From: Bacteroidales bacterium UBA1223
GTDB taxonomy: Bacteria > Bacteroidota > Bacteroidia > Bacteroidales > P3
Length of the DNA stretch: 43,494 nucleotides
Direction: 5' to 3'
Assembly: GCA_002309155.1 (NCBI GenBank)
Contig: DBXB01000052.1
Coordinates: 1 to 43,494, forward strand
The notes under the pieces were generated by a model, which saw only the letters and a list, made by a program, of their open reading frames with translations, was not told the origin of the DNA and searched no databases. Of the stretch, positions 23,042 through 31,672 are shown piece by piece; positions within the stretch are counted from its first letter, which is position 1; each line of letters begins with the position of its first letter. The position numbers were made by a program, and so were the translations under genes.

Positions 23042-26000
23042 CTATTCATCGCCTCCTTCCAGTCCTTGGTAGTTGCGTGTGTCCTCTTTGACGTTAGCTT
23101 CGAGCGATTTGACGATGAGTTCTTGGAGATGAAGCACACTCTTATCCACGTCGTTGCGACGCGAAGGTCTATAGAGGTTCTTATAGCGCAGTTTGGGTGA
23201 AATGTCAAAATTCAGTTTGGGAAGCGTGCCGAGAACGTCCACAGCCAATCGTATCGGCAACGGACTCTCCACAAGTTCCACATGGTAGTCGTAATTATTC
23301 TTCAGATTGTGGTAACCTTCCGCCACAATGCCGTATTTATGGAGTCTGAGAAGGAAGGGATGTACCTCCAGTTCGTCACGGAAGAGTGTCATCGTCACAT
23401 CCAGACTGTCGACATGTATCTTGGTGTCGTCCTCACGCCATTTCTTGAGTTGTAGCAGTTTGGCGATACGGTCTATGTCCTTGTTGTCCAGCACCACCAG
23501 GTTTTGTCCTGTAAGTGCCGACGCGGCCCTCATGGTACTTATCTTTGGTTGGTAGAAGGCATTGACGTAGGTCTCTGCACACAGATGGAAGTCGGCGTTA
23601 CCTTCAAGGTCGTTCAGCAAAGGCACTAGTGTGTCAACATAGGGAATCATCTTAACCAGCTCTTGAATGTTGATGTCGAGTAGGTGGAAATCAAGTCCAA
23701 CAAAGATGTGGTTCACCCTGGGGGTGTGGTACATGCCTGTGAGTTGCATCCTGGCGGCCTTGCAGACAAAACCCACCTGGTTCAGTGCGGCGACACCGTC
23801 ACGTATGCGAATGTCACCAGCGACTTCTCGTAGGTCGTTTTCAAAAGCCGTGGCCTCTTTGATGCGTGTATGGAGTGTGAAATCCACATCTTTAGGCACT
23901 ATGAATGGATGTGCCGAAGTGTCCACATTGTCTTCTATACGCTGCATCTCCAGCGAGTCCTCGTCGCTGCCCATGCCACTGAATGCCTCCATGAGGTCAT
24001 CTACATTGGTGTAGTTCGATGTAAAGTAGAGGTCACCTTTCAGCATGTCTTCATGACTCAACCATTTCTCAAGTCCTGTAACTGCACCCGACAGATAGAA
24101 GTCAGAGTTGCCGAAGACTATATTGGCACTGGCTATCTCGCATTTTTCCGGTTTATAGTTGAACTTGATGTCGGGAATCTGTATGATGTAGGCAAATTGT
24201 TCGAGGTCTATGTATCCTCTCTTGAAGTCGATGTCAAGATTTGGCGACCATTGCTGAAGTGTATTGGGTTTAGACGGATCGTAGTTGGCACCGCCTCTTA
24301 TGGCCAGACCTGCGACGTCCACAGTAGTGCTGTCGTTGGTCTCGCAGTGCAGAGCACTACTGTTGAAATTCACCTTATAAGCCACTCTGTCGCTCTTCAC
24401 CGACTCAGGAATCATGGCGAAGTTTCCCTTAGGATTTGTAAGGTTCAGTAATATCGAGTCCATATTGCCGTTCAGTCCCTTGAAATCAAAATCACAGAAA
24501 ATCTTCAAGGGCATAGTGGAGTCGAATATGTTGGAGAGCGTAGCCTTTAAGTCGGTGTTGCCTACGTTCACTGCAATATCGCTGTTAGGAAGATTGGCGG
24601 ATATGGAGTCGCAACGTATGGTGGCGGAGATGAGGTCGTCGAAGAAACCACTCTTTGTCTTTGCAGGTAGATTTAGTTCTACAGTGGCGTTGGGGATTTG
24701 TGCGAATATCGTGTCGTATTCAACATCAAGATTTTTGAATCCAATGGTACCATTGACTTTCATTCGGTCAAACTGACTCTTCTCCAACTGTTCCCAGTTG
24801 GTTTTGACCTTCATGTTGACGTCTGCCCTACCCTCCAGTCTCATCACCGGCTCGTCGGGAAGGTATGGTTTCAGGTCCGCAAGAGAGATGGTTCCACGGA
24901 TATTGGCGTCGGTATACATTTTGCCCATAAGGTCGTCAACAGTTCCGTTGATGCTGACAGTGTTCGAGCCACTGCGTGCTTTTAGGCTATTGACAGTAAC
25001 AGCGGAGATTCCGTTCTCGCCCAAATCTAATGTGGCATCGATATCGCCGTTGATGCCGGTGAGCGTATATGGGAGCAAGTCTTTGTCTTTGAACTTACCG
25101 TCTTTCAGCACCAAGTTCGCCTTGACTACAGGCATCAGCGTGTCGTTCAGACTACCGTCAATCTTACCTTTGAGAGTGATGTCGGCGTCCATGTCCATTC
25201 CTTTGCTCCATTCCGCCAGTTCGGCAGGCAGCATCTTGAGCAGGTCGGCTATATTCCAACAGTTAGTGTTGAAAGTGAGGTTCATGCTCATAGGGTCCTT
25301 TTCGTCAGGCAACCTTACAGCACCTTCCAGGTCCAGCTCATACTGCTTAATAGAGACTTTCGTATTACTTACATTTACAATATTGTCGGTCAGACTGGCA
25401 TTGATGTCTGATTTTATGGAGAGCAGTTGACCTTTTGACGAATTGAGATAGTCATTAACCATCTCTTGACCGTCATTGCTTAGCGATCCTCCGTCTACGG
25501 TAATCGACAGCTTGCCGTCAACAATATCGTCCTTGCTTCTGGCGTCAGCCTTAAGAGTTAGCGATGTCAGAACAGCGGTAAAGTTACTGCTGTCCGACAT
25601 CATGGTCATGTCCACTCCGTCGATGTCCATCTTTACGTCGGCTTTCACATTGTCAGGCTTGTACAGACCGTCAACCTTCAGATTGAGGTCTTTCAGTGAT
25701 GCGTTAATATCATTGCTTTGGTCTGAATACACCGTGTTCAGATGGTTTATGCGAATGATCTCAAGTGATACAAGTTCCGGCATCTCAAAAGGTTCACTTT
25801 CTTCCAGCGTGTCTCCGGCAGCGAATATGTCATAGTTTGAATTGCCGCAAGAGTCGGTGAACAGGGTGGCGTCGACGTCGTCAACCACCAGTTTCTTCAC
25901 CATGATATTGTCATTCTTCAGAAATTCTTTGATATTGAATCCCACACTGACGCTGCCTATCTTGGCAACAGTGTCGTTAGGTGTTCCTTCGATATGGTTT

Positions 26001-26233
26001 ACAAGCAATACGTCGTCAACCTCCAATCCCACAAAAGGAAACGTCTTAAACAGAGTAAGGTCAACGTTGCCGAAATGACTTTCACAGAGTATGAATTTGT
26101 CAGACAACTTGTTAACTATCGATGTGAGACGTGCCGGGGTAAGCACCAGCCACATGGCAATCACGATGGTTGTGATAACCAAACCCGTCAGTGATGCCAA
26201 CGTAATCCAAAACACCTTCCAGCCCTTTTTCAT
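23042..26233 (-). CDS. Large AsmA-like envelope protein
   Basis: The 1063-aa protein begins with a short cytoplasmic stretch and one membrane helix (about 7-32), followed by a very long beta-rich periplasmic region. The N-terminal block resembles AsmA (ARLTSIVNKLSDKFI and GNVDLTLFKTFPFVGLEVDDV, given as separate pieces). The C-terminal part resembles the AsmA C-terminal domain (for example FNYKPEKCEIASANI, then MTLFRDELEVHPF). Proteins of this group, with TamB and YhdP, are thought to form hydrophobic grooves that carry phospholipid between the membranes or aid barrel assembly. It follows the small lipoprotein by 12 bases. Confidence 0.88.
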   Translation of the reverse strand: MKKGWKVFWITLASLTGLVITTIVIAMWLVLTPARLTSIVNKLSDKFILCESHFGNVDLTLFKTFPFVGLEVDDVLLVNHIEGTPNDTVAKIGSVSVGFNIKEFLKNDNIMVKKLVVDDVDATLFTDSCGNSNYDIFAAGDTLEESEPFEMPELVSLEIIRINHLNTVYSDQSNDINASLKDLNLKVDGLYKPDNVKADVKMDIDGVDMTMMSDSSNFTAVLTSLTLKADARSKDDIVDGKLSITVDGGSLSNDGQEMVNDYLNSSKGQLLSIKSDINASLTDNIVNVSNTKVSIKQYELDLEGAVRLPDEKDPMSMNLTFNTNCWNIADLLKMLPAELAEWSKGMDMDADITLKGKIDGSLNDTLMPVVKANLVLKDGKFKDKDLLPYTLTGINGDIDATLDLGENGISAVTVNSLKARSGSNTVSINGTVDDLMGKMYTDANIRGTISLADLKPYLPDEPVMRLEGRADVNMKVKTNWEQLEKSQFDRMKVNGTIGFKNLDVEYDTIFAQIPNATVELNLPAKTKSGFFDDLISATIRCDSISANLPNSDIAVNVGNTDLKATLSNIFDSTMPLKIFCDFDFKGLNGNMDSILLNLTNPKGNFAMIPESVKSDRVAYKVNFNSSALHCETNDSTTVDVAGLAIRGGANYDPSKPNTLQQWSPNLDIDFKRGYIDLEQFAYIIQIPDIKFNYKPEKCEIASANIVFGNSDFYLSGAVTGLEKWLSHEDMLKGDLYFTSNYTNVDDLMEAFSGMGSDEDSLEMQRIEDNVDTSAHPFIVPKDVDFTLHTRIKEATAFENDLREVAGDIRIRDGVAALNQVGFVCKAARMQLTGMYHTPRVNHIFVGLDFHLLDINIQELVKMIPYVDTLVPLLNDLEGNADFHLCAETYVNAFYQPKISTMRAASALTGQNLVVLDNKDIDRIAKLLQLKKWREDDTKIHVDSLDVTMTLFRDELEVHPFLLRLHKYGIVAEGYHNLKNNYDYHVELVESPLPIRLAVDVLGTLPKLNFDISPKLRYKNLYRPSRRNDVDKSVLHLQELIVKSLEANVKEDTRNYQGLEGGDE

Positions 26234-26245
26234 GAGTCTCCTTAT

Positions 26246-26656
26246 TTAGTTTTTGTTGCTATTCACCCGTTCGAACGAATAAGTCTGGCCAAAACGGTCT
26301 CGGTATTCCAATTTAGTGTCGTCAAGTTGAGTCATAGTGTAGGACTTCGGAACAACTCCACCCATCTCCATTTGATGCACATGAGTCAGCGTGTTTGTCT
26401 CATCATCAAATGACCATGTGAATGGTTGTGCCTCGTCTTCATGCACGTCATCGCCCTCATCCCATGTCACTCCGGTACTGTCGTTGTCGTAGCGCCAATA
26501 TTCTGTGCCACTGACCCACTTGCCAATAATCAGACTCATGTCGAATGAAGGATCATGTTTGCACGACATGAACGTCAGCAACGCCATCAGCGCAACTGAT
26601 GCCATCGTTATCCTTCCGATAATTCGTGTTATGTGTTTAGTTGTTTTCAACCACAT
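26246..26656 (-). CDS. Small lipocalin-like lipoprotein
   Basis: I start this 136-aa protein at the ATG at 26656. That start overlaps the end of hpt by 20 bases but supplies a basic n-region (KTTKH, then RIIGR), a hydrophobic core and the lipobox TFMSC. A shorter form from 26605 would lack positive charges. The mature part opens with IIGKWVSGTEYWRY and continues as about eight short strands to YSFERV, the pattern of Bacteroidales lipocalin-like lipoproteins. The exact family is uncertain. Confidence 0.7.
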   Translation of the reverse strand: MWLKTTKHITRIIGRITMASVALMALLTFMSCKHDPSFDMSLIIGKWVSGTEYWRYDNDSTGVTWDEGDDVHEDEAQPFTWSFDDETNTLTHVHQMEMGGVVPKSYTMTQLDDTKLEYRDRFGQTYSFERVNSNKN

Positions 26657-27179
26657 AGATTTCTTTGTAAAAACGTCCGTAGTCGTTGTAATCCATACCA
26701 TATCCAACAATAAAATCGTCTGGAATAGAACGACCTATATAATCTATCTTGAAGTTTTTCTTGAAACTGCCCGGTTTGAAGAACAGGGTTGCGACGTAGA
26801 TCCCGGCAGGCTCAAGCCTCTTCAACTCACCGATTACTGCGTCCATTGTTATGCCGGTATCGATTATGTCCTCGACTATCACCACATGGCGGCCTCGGCA
26901 TTTCTCAGGGAATGGCAGGTCAGTAGTAACCTTGCCGGTGGTCTTCATGCCTGAATAAGAGCTGTACTTTACAAAACAAATGTCTGCGTCAAAATCCAGT
27001 TTCTTCGCCAAATCCGACATGAACATGAAAGCACCTGTGAGTGTGGCGCAGAACAAGGGATTCTTCCCTTTCAGGTCTGCAGAGATACGTGATGCTACGT
27101 CGCCGACTATGGCGTCGATCTCCGAAGCAGTCAGATATGGTTTGAATTGCCTGTCGTTAACAGTTATGATTTTTGTCAT
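26637..27179 (-). CDS. hpt: Hypoxanthine phosphoribosyltransferase
   Basis: The 180-aa enzyme salvages hypoxanthine (and often guanine) with PRPP to give the nucleotide. The PRPP-binding loop VVIVEDIIDTGITM is at about residues 99-112, and the flexible-loop SSYSG motif near 73-77 is present. I use the ATG at 27179 (MTKIITVND); upstream in-frame ATGs only read back into the SUMF1 gene. It lies 20 bases after that gene and overlaps the start of the small lipoprotein gene, so a housekeeping purine enzyme is embedded in an envelope-protein operon. Confidence 0.93.
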   Translation of the reverse strand: MTKIITVNDRQFKPYLTASEIDAIVGDVASRISADLKGKNPLFCATLTGAFMFMSDLAKKLDFDADICFVKYSSYSGMKTTGKVTTDLPFPEKCRGRHVVIVEDIIDTGITMDAVIGELKRLEPAGIYVATLFFKPGSFKKNFKIDYIGRSIPDDFIVGYGMDYNDYGRFYKEIYVVENN

Positions 27180-27199
27180 GTCAGTATTTAGGCTTGAGA

Positions 27200-28276
27200 T
27201 TACTCCTCTTCTGGTTCCTCCACCGAGTCCAGCACCAAACGGAATCCGTGGAATCCGTAGCCGTGGTCTGGCAGATACCAACTGCGATCCGACACTGTGC
27301 ATCCCCACGATGGACTGTTCAGGCATCCACCACGCAATATGCGGTTCTCGCCACGTTTTGGTCCTCGGGGATTGGTTTGAGGTTCAGCGGTATATGCGTC
27401 ATACCAGTCAGAGCACCATTCCCACACGTTTCCTGCCATATCGTGCAGACCCAGCTCGTTGGGTTTCTTTCTTCCGACGGGATGGGTGATGTTGCCGGAA
27501 TTCATTCCGTACCAAGCCACCGATCCAGGGTCGCCTGACTGCCCTGGAAACACATGGTCTTTGCTGTAATTGCCACCACGTGCGGCGAATTCCCATTCTG
27601 CCTCAGTGGGGAGTCTGAAACGATAGCCGGTCATTTGCGACAGACGGGCGATAAACATCTGAGCATCGTTCCACGACACCTGCTCCACTGGCAGACTGTC
27701 GTTATAGGCCCATCTAGATGGGTTGGTTCCCATCACCTCTTTCCAGAGGCGCTGAGTTACCTCAAATTTACCCATGTAGAACGAATCCACGGTGACTTTG
27801 TGTGTGGGGAACTCCGCCTCATAGTTGTGCTTTGCCGAGCCAGGACGGGTGCATCCCATAGTGAATGTGCCTCCCGGGACAGGCATCATGCGGAATTTTA
27901 TGCCGTTAAGTTTTATGTCCACCGATCCGTCATCAACCTCCACCGAGAATACTATCACAGTGTCGGCGGCATTGAAACCCGTAGAGTCTGGCTCATAAGG
28001 AATATAACGCAGGTCGGGAAGGTCGTAGACAATAATCTTCTTTCCTTTTCCAGCTTTTATGTTCTTTCCCACATCACCACTCAGGTTCTGGATATAATCG
28101 CCGTAATAATGACCGCCGTCGATGGAGACGGCAACACGGATGTTGGCATCCTTGCTCAGGTCATAGGTAACCGTAACCTCTTTGTCGACTCGTGTAAAAG
28201 CCACGTTCGACACATTTTGAGCCTGTGTCATGACGGCAAAGAATAGAAACGGAATAAGCAATGCTCTATATTTCAT
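27200..28276 (-). CDS. Secreted SUMF1 (formylglycine-generating-enzyme-like) domain protein
   Basis: The 358-aa protein has a cleavable signal (ends near MTQAQ, residues 1-19), an N-terminal beta domain (about 20-125) and a C-terminal SUMF1 domain starting MMPVPGGTFTMG. The latter contains KFEVTQRLW, RLPTEAEWEFAARGG, GLHDMAGNVWEWCSDWYD and the end HGFRLVLD. The copper/catalytic Cys pair of true formylglycine-generating enzymes is not preserved: the segment reads RGGCLNSPSWGC, with Ser at the first cysteine position. It is therefore probably a structural or binding protein. It leads the group SUMF1-hpt-lipoprotein-AsmA-glycosyltransferase. Confidence 0.88.
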   Translation of the reverse strand: MKYRALLIPFLFFAVMTQAQNVSNVAFTRVDKEVTVTYDLSKDANIRVAVSIDGGHYYGDYIQNLSGDVGKNIKAGKGKKIIVYDLPDLRYIPYEPDSTGFNAADTVIVFSVEVDDGSVDIKLNGIKFRMMPVPGGTFTMGCTRPGSAKHNYEAEFPTHKVTVDSFYMGKFEVTQRLWKEVMGTNPSRWAYNDSLPVEQVSWNDAQMFIARLSQMTGYRFRLPTEAEWEFAARGGNYSKDHVFPGQSGDPGSVAWYGMNSGNITHPVGRKKPNELGLHDMAGNVWEWCSDWYDAYTAEPQTNPRGPKRGENRILRGGCLNSPSWGCTVSDRSWYLPDHGYGFHGFRLVLDSVEEPEEE

Positions 28277-28313
28277 AAAATTATATATTTGCTATTTTGA
28301 TACACACAATTTG

Positions 28314-28321
28314 CAAATATA
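28314..28321 (-). promoter_or_regulatory. -7 element upstream of the SUMF1 operon
   Basis: On the minus strand this is TATATTTG, 37 bases before the SUMF1 gene start. It lies in the 291-base divergent gap shared with corA; apart from the two promoters that gap shows nothing recognisable. Confidence 0.6.
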
Positions 28322-28458
28322 CTAAAAATATTATAATAATACGGTACATTACTTTAAAATGTCCTATTTCCCGAACTTTTCAGTCTATGTTCCCATCCCG
28401 AATCGACCGTACGAAAACAGAATATTCTTGACAATCGAAAAGAAAAACGGATTAAAAA

Positions 28459-28489
28459 GTTGCCGATATATCTTTTTTTATTATTTTTG
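28459..28489 (+). promoter_or_regulatory. Promoter of corA
   Basis: GTTG (28459-28462) and TATTTTTG (28482-28489) are spaced by 19 bases, close to the consensus. The predicted leader to the corA start is about 70 bases and has no visible magnesium riboswitch. Confidence 0.6.
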
Positions 28490-28567
28490 CACAGCGAATT
28501 ATAAATGTCAACTGGAATGTAGAATACTGACCACCAATGTGATCTATAAAAAAGAAAGGAGGAAACT

Positions 28568-29497
28568 ATGATTGAAACCATCAATCACAAGTCTGTTAAG
28601 TGGCATCATATAACCAATCCCTCGGAAGATGACTTTCGTTACCTCCTTGACGAATTTAATTTCCATCCTCTTGACATCGAGGACTGCCGTGGCACCAACC
28701 AGCGTCCGAAGATTGACGAATACGACGATTACTATTTCCTTATTCTTCATTTCCCCTACTTCGACAAGGGCAACAAAAATATCCGCATCCGTGAGGTAAA
28801 GATATTCTGGGGCAAGGACTATATCATCACTATCGGCAAGTCGCACTGGGTGGTGAAAAAACTCTTTGACGAGGTTGAGGAAGACTTGGCGGAGAACGAC
28901 GAGGATACACTGGAGGCAATGTCGTGCAGTGACCTGCTTCTCTACACTATTCTCGACCGACTGATGCTGGAGACCTACCAGCTCATACTCCGTATCGGTG
29001 CCGAAATCGACCTCATCAACTACGATATCTTCAACAAGAAAGCGAGAAACATCATCGAGTTGATATCCATCACCCGACGCAATATCATCCTGCTCAACAC
29101 CACATTCAAACCTCAGTTGAGGGTGCTGCATATGTTCGAAAGTGGCGGCATCAAAGGCTTTGCTGACCCCGAGGTGTTGGATATGGAAGACTACTGGGGT
29201 GATATCCTGGACCAATACCAGAAGATGTACGACTTGGTTGAGGATGACGGTGAATTGATTGAAGGTCTTTCCAAGACGTTCGACTCACTCCAGACCAACC
29301 GTACCAACGACATAATGCGAGTGCTTACTTATTTCAGCACCATTATGCTTCCTCTGACGGTGGTCGCAAGTCTTTTCGGTATGAATGTCGATTTCCCGTT
29401 TGTCACCAGCACGGTCTCGTTCTGGACAATCCTGGGAGTGATGGCACTTATCACTACGGGTCTGATGATTTATTTCAGACGAATGACAAATAGGTAG
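28568..29497 (+). CDS. corA: CorA-family divalent cation transporter
   Basis: The 309-aa protein has the acidic cytoplasmic domain of CorA (residues about 1-245, with long charged helices). Two C-terminal membrane helices follow, with the selectivity signature GMN (271-273) at the end of the first and NVDFPFV in the loop. It should form a pentameric Mg2+ (or Co2+/Ni2+) channel in the inner membrane. The upstream GGAGG (28558-28562) is an unusually good Shine-Dalgarno for this group. The gene converges on the formyltetrahydrofolate cyclo-ligase gene with a 16-base gap. Confidence 0.93.
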   Translation: MIETINHKSVKWHHITNPSEDDFRYLLDEFNFHPLDIEDCRGTNQRPKIDEYDDYYFLILHFPYFDKGNKNIRIREVKIFWGKDYIITIGKSHWVVKKLFDEVEEDLAENDEDTLEAMSCSDLLLYTILDRLMLETYQLILRIGAEIDLINYDIFNKKARNIIELISITRRNIILLNTTFKPQLRVLHMFESGGIKGFADPEVLDMEDYWGDILDQYQKMYDLVEDDGELIEGLSKTFDSLQTNRTNDIMRVLTYFSTIMLPLTVVASLFGMNVDFPFVTSTVSFWTILGVMALITTGLMIYFRRMTNR

Positions 29498-29513
29498 TAG
29501 TTCGCCGTCTATC

Positions 29514-30050
29514 TTATTCCGACACCACTAAATCCATAGGGACATCAAAAGGTTCGACGGGTATATTGTCGAACATCTGGAACGAGAAAGCCACACCGAC
29601 TTTGTAAGCATTGGGGGTGGATTTGAGCAGACGGTCGTAGAAGCCCCTTCCCCGCCCCATCCTGTTGTTGTGAATGTCGAAAGCAACGCCGGGGATTATA
29701 ATCATGTCAATGGCATCGAGGTCGCTGTACACAGGACCCACTGGTTCGGGGATTCCGAACTGCGGACCCGGACGCATGCTCTCAGGTCCACGATATTGAC
29801 GCAGTAGCAAGTCGTCACCTTCGACACAGGGTAAAAGGATACATTTTTCATGATACCAGCGTTCGACAAATTCATGGGTGGCAACCTCGTCGTCCATAGA
29901 CCAGTAGAGCAACAAGGTTTTGGATTTCAAAAACATCTCGTGTTGTTCAACACGGAGCATTATGTTGCGTGAACGAGCTACTTTTTCTTCAAAGGGGACA
30001 ACATTCTTGGCGTTTCGGACCAATTTGCGCAATTCGGATTTTTCTTTCAT
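29514..30050 (-). CDS. 5-formyltetrahydrofolate cyclo-ligase
   Basis: The 178-aa enzyme converts 5-formyl-THF to 5,10-methenyl-THF using ATP. The N-terminal KSELRKLVRNAK helix and the C-terminal ATP/folate motif GRGRGFYDRLL (residues about 132-142) are characteristic, as is the central IIPGVAFD. The length is normal for the family. The gene lies downstream of the DUF3127 gene on the same strand but is separated from it by a terminator. Confidence 0.93.
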   Translation of the reverse strand: MKEKSELRKLVRNAKNVVPFEEKVARSRNIMLRVEQHEMFLKSKTLLLYWSMDDEVATHEFVERWYHEKCILLPCVEGDDLLLRQYRGPESMRPGPQFGIPEPVGPVYSDLDAIDMIIIPGVAFDIHNNRMGRGRGFYDRLLKSTPNAYKVGVAFSFQMFDNIPVEPFDVPMDLVVSE

Positions 30051-30076
30051 GATTGTAATACTATGAATGAGACCGA

Positions 30077-30110
30077 TAAGAAAAGGCAGACCGTAAATGC
30101 GGCCTGCCTT
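30077..30110 (-). terminator. Terminator of the DUF3127 gene
   Basis: On the minus strand AAGGCAG pairs with CTGCCTT, with an inner CCG/CGG stem and one mismatch, followed by TTTCTTAT. It lies about 20 bases beyond the DUF3127 stop codon and before the cyclo-ligase start. Confidence 0.65.
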
Positions 30111-30131
30111 AAATGTTGATGTGCCTGCTGG

Positions 30132-30527
30132 TTAGAATGGCAGATCGTCGTCAGACTCGGGAGGCTGCGATGCGAAAGGAGTGCTGTTCTCGGCGGGAGC
30201 GGCTGCAGGAGCAGGGGCCGCAGTGTTGGCTGCGGGAGCTGCGGGAGTGGCGGCGCCACTGAAGGGAACAATGCGGATGCAACGCAGGTCGGTATACCAA
30301 CGTTCGTTATATTCTCGAGACTCTGGCGAGAAAGTGACCAGAACGGGAGAGTTCATCGAGACCTGAGCAAGCTGGGCCAGACGATCCTCACCAAACATCG
30401 TAAATGCAACCTGACGGGGGTAAGTGTCATCAGTCTCGATAACAAATCCACCCTTGACCCAGGGGCCACGCTGTGATTCACCGCGAACCTCGGGCAAAAC
30501 TTTAATTAATCTTCCAGAAATATCCAT
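30132..30527 (-). CDS. DUF3127 protein, SSB-like with acidic C-terminal tip
   Basis: The 131-aa protein has an N-terminal OB-fold-like domain (residues about 1-92: ISGRLIKVLPEV, then FVIETDDTYPRQVAFTMFGE) assigned to DUF3127. An Ala/Pro-rich disordered linker (about 93-118) follows, then the C-terminus DDDLPF. This is the architecture of single-stranded DNA-binding protein, whose acidic tip (DDDIPF in E. coli) recruits PriA, RecO, Topo III and others. I infer ssDNA binding or mimicry of the SSB tail; the domain function itself is not established. Confidence 0.85.
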   Translation of the reverse strand: MDISGRLIKVLPEVRGESQRGPWVKGGFVIETDDTYPRQVAFTMFGEDRLAQLAQVSMNSPVLVTFSPESREYNERWYTDLRCIRIVPFSGAATPAAPAANTAAPAPAAAPAENSTPFASQPPESDDDLPF

Positions 30528-30664
30528 TAGTTTTAATATTTAAATTTCGAAATTAGATATAAAGTGATTATTTAAACCAAACAACGTATTAAAATATCCG
30601 TCAAATATTTAAATCATCAACAAAACACATATCACCACCCCATGTCAGATACTTTAAACGAGTA

Positions 30665-30672
30665 CAAAATTA
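30665..30672 (-). promoter_or_regulatory. Possible -7 element for the DUF3127 gene
   Basis: TAATTTTG on the minus strand matches TAnnTTTG but lies about 140 bases before the gene, implying a long leader. The rest of the 265-base AT-rich gap (30528-30792) shows nothing else I can name. Confidence 0.35.
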
Positions 30673-30792
30673 CTTAAAAGAAATCACTCCCACTGATTGG
30701 ACAAACAAAAAAGTTATCAACAATAATTTTTTGTTTGCAACACAATAAATTGGGTACTTTTTTTGTTTATAAAGAAAAAAGAATCGACGATT

Positions 30793-31281
30793 ATGCCAAT
30801 GTTTTATACACCCAAGCCGCGACAATTCCACTACAAACCACGTTTCTACGATCCTGAAAAGGAGGAATGGGAGAAACTGAAGACCAAATACAGGTTAGAG
30901 CATGGGCTTCCCCTTGACGACAATGCCCTTAAGGAATCTACCGAGACATCTCAGACCTCTGATGACGACAAGGATTTGGCTTATTTCCAGAGAAAAGTGC
31001 GTGAGATTGACAAAAAAGACAGAGCATCCAGCCAAAGACTTACTATTAGTGACCTATTCAGGAAACGCGAGAAACCTCAGTTCCATTATGTTTCACGTTT
31101 CGACAGCGAAGGCAACATCATCGACACTCCCTCTCAAACCACACGTGAAGCCACCGTGAAACGCCGTATCACCCGACGTTTCGAGGATGATGACGAAGAC
31201 CGCTTTAAACCAATCCCAGCCGGCAAGATAATCGTTTATACATTAATCGTATTCTGCCTTCTAGTGTTTATTTTTTTCTAG
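30793..31281 (+). CDS. Conserved small membrane protein, 162 aa
   Basis: I chose the ATG at 30793 (MPMFYTPKPRQFHYKPRFYDP), because this basic, aromatic N-terminus resembles a conserved Bacteroidota protein of unknown function. The possible start 10 codons earlier lacks that similarity. The protein is highly charged (many Lys/Arg and Asp/Glu), repeats a QFHY motif at the N-terminus and near residue 97, and ends with one hydrophobic helix (about 144-161) that reaches the last residue. It is probably a tail-anchored inner-membrane protein facing the cytoplasm. It precedes panD by 49 bases. Confidence 0.75.
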   Translation: MPMFYTPKPRQFHYKPRFYDPEKEEWEKLKTKYRLEHGLPLDDNALKESTETSQTSDDDKDLAYFQRKVREIDKKDRASSQRLTISDLFRKREKPQFHYVSRFDSEGNIIDTPSQTTREATVKRRITRRFEDDDEDRFKPIPAGKIIVYTLIVFCLLVFIFF

Positions 31282-31308
31282 ATGACATCGAAATACAAAA
31301 AAATGATG

Positions 31309-31316
31309 TACATTTG
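31309..31316 (+). promoter_or_regulatory. -7 element upstream of panD
   Basis: TACATTTG matches TAnnTTTG and ends 14 bases before the panD ATG, so the leader would be only about 8 bases long. Confidence 0.6.
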
Positions 31317-31330
31317 CAAAAAAATTCACT

Positions 31331-31672
31331 ATGTTTATTGAAGTCTTAAAGTCTAAAATACATAGAGTTACCGTAACAGAAGCCAACTTGGACTATATAG
31401 GCAGCATCACTATCGATTCCGAATTGATGAAGGCCTCAAATATTATTGAAAACGAACGAGTCGACATATACAATATCACCAACGGCGAACGGTTCTCAAC
31501 CTACGCCATCAAAGGTGAGCCGAACAGTGGTGTGATAGGCATCAACGGTGCCGCCGCCCACAAGGCAAAAGTAGGTGATTTGATAATAATCGCATCTTAC
31601 GCATCAATGGATTTTGAGGAAGCCAAGAACTGGCATCCAACCGTGATATTCCCCACAGACAATCGTATGTAA
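31331..31672 (+). CDS. panD: Aspartate 1-decarboxylase
   Basis: The 113-aa proenzyme makes beta-alanine from aspartate for pantothenate and CoA synthesis. The self-processing site Gly24-Ser25 in DYIGSITID is intact; cleavage there generates the pyruvoyl cofactor. The active-site Tyr in NGERFSTYAI and the GAAAHKAKVGD loop are also present. The stop codon overlaps the ATG of the next gene (TAATG), so the membrane protein behind it is translationally coupled. Confidence 0.96.
   Translation: MFIEVLKSKIHRVTVTEANLDYIGSITIDSELMKASNIIENERVDIYNITNGERFSTYAIKGEPNSGVIGINGAAAHKAKVGDLIIIASYASMDFEEAKNWHPTVIFPTDNRM

Noticed and set aside
27180..27326. 49-residue N-terminal extension of hpt
   Set aside because: It is Arg/Gly/Pro-rich reading of the SUMF1 gene in another frame; the family start is at MTKIITVND.
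28359..28571. Open frame of 70 codons in the corA/SUMF1 divergent gap
   Set aside because: It runs through the corA promoter and into the corA start, has low-complexity Phe/Lys/Tyr content typical of AT-rich intergenic DNA, and shows no family resemblance.
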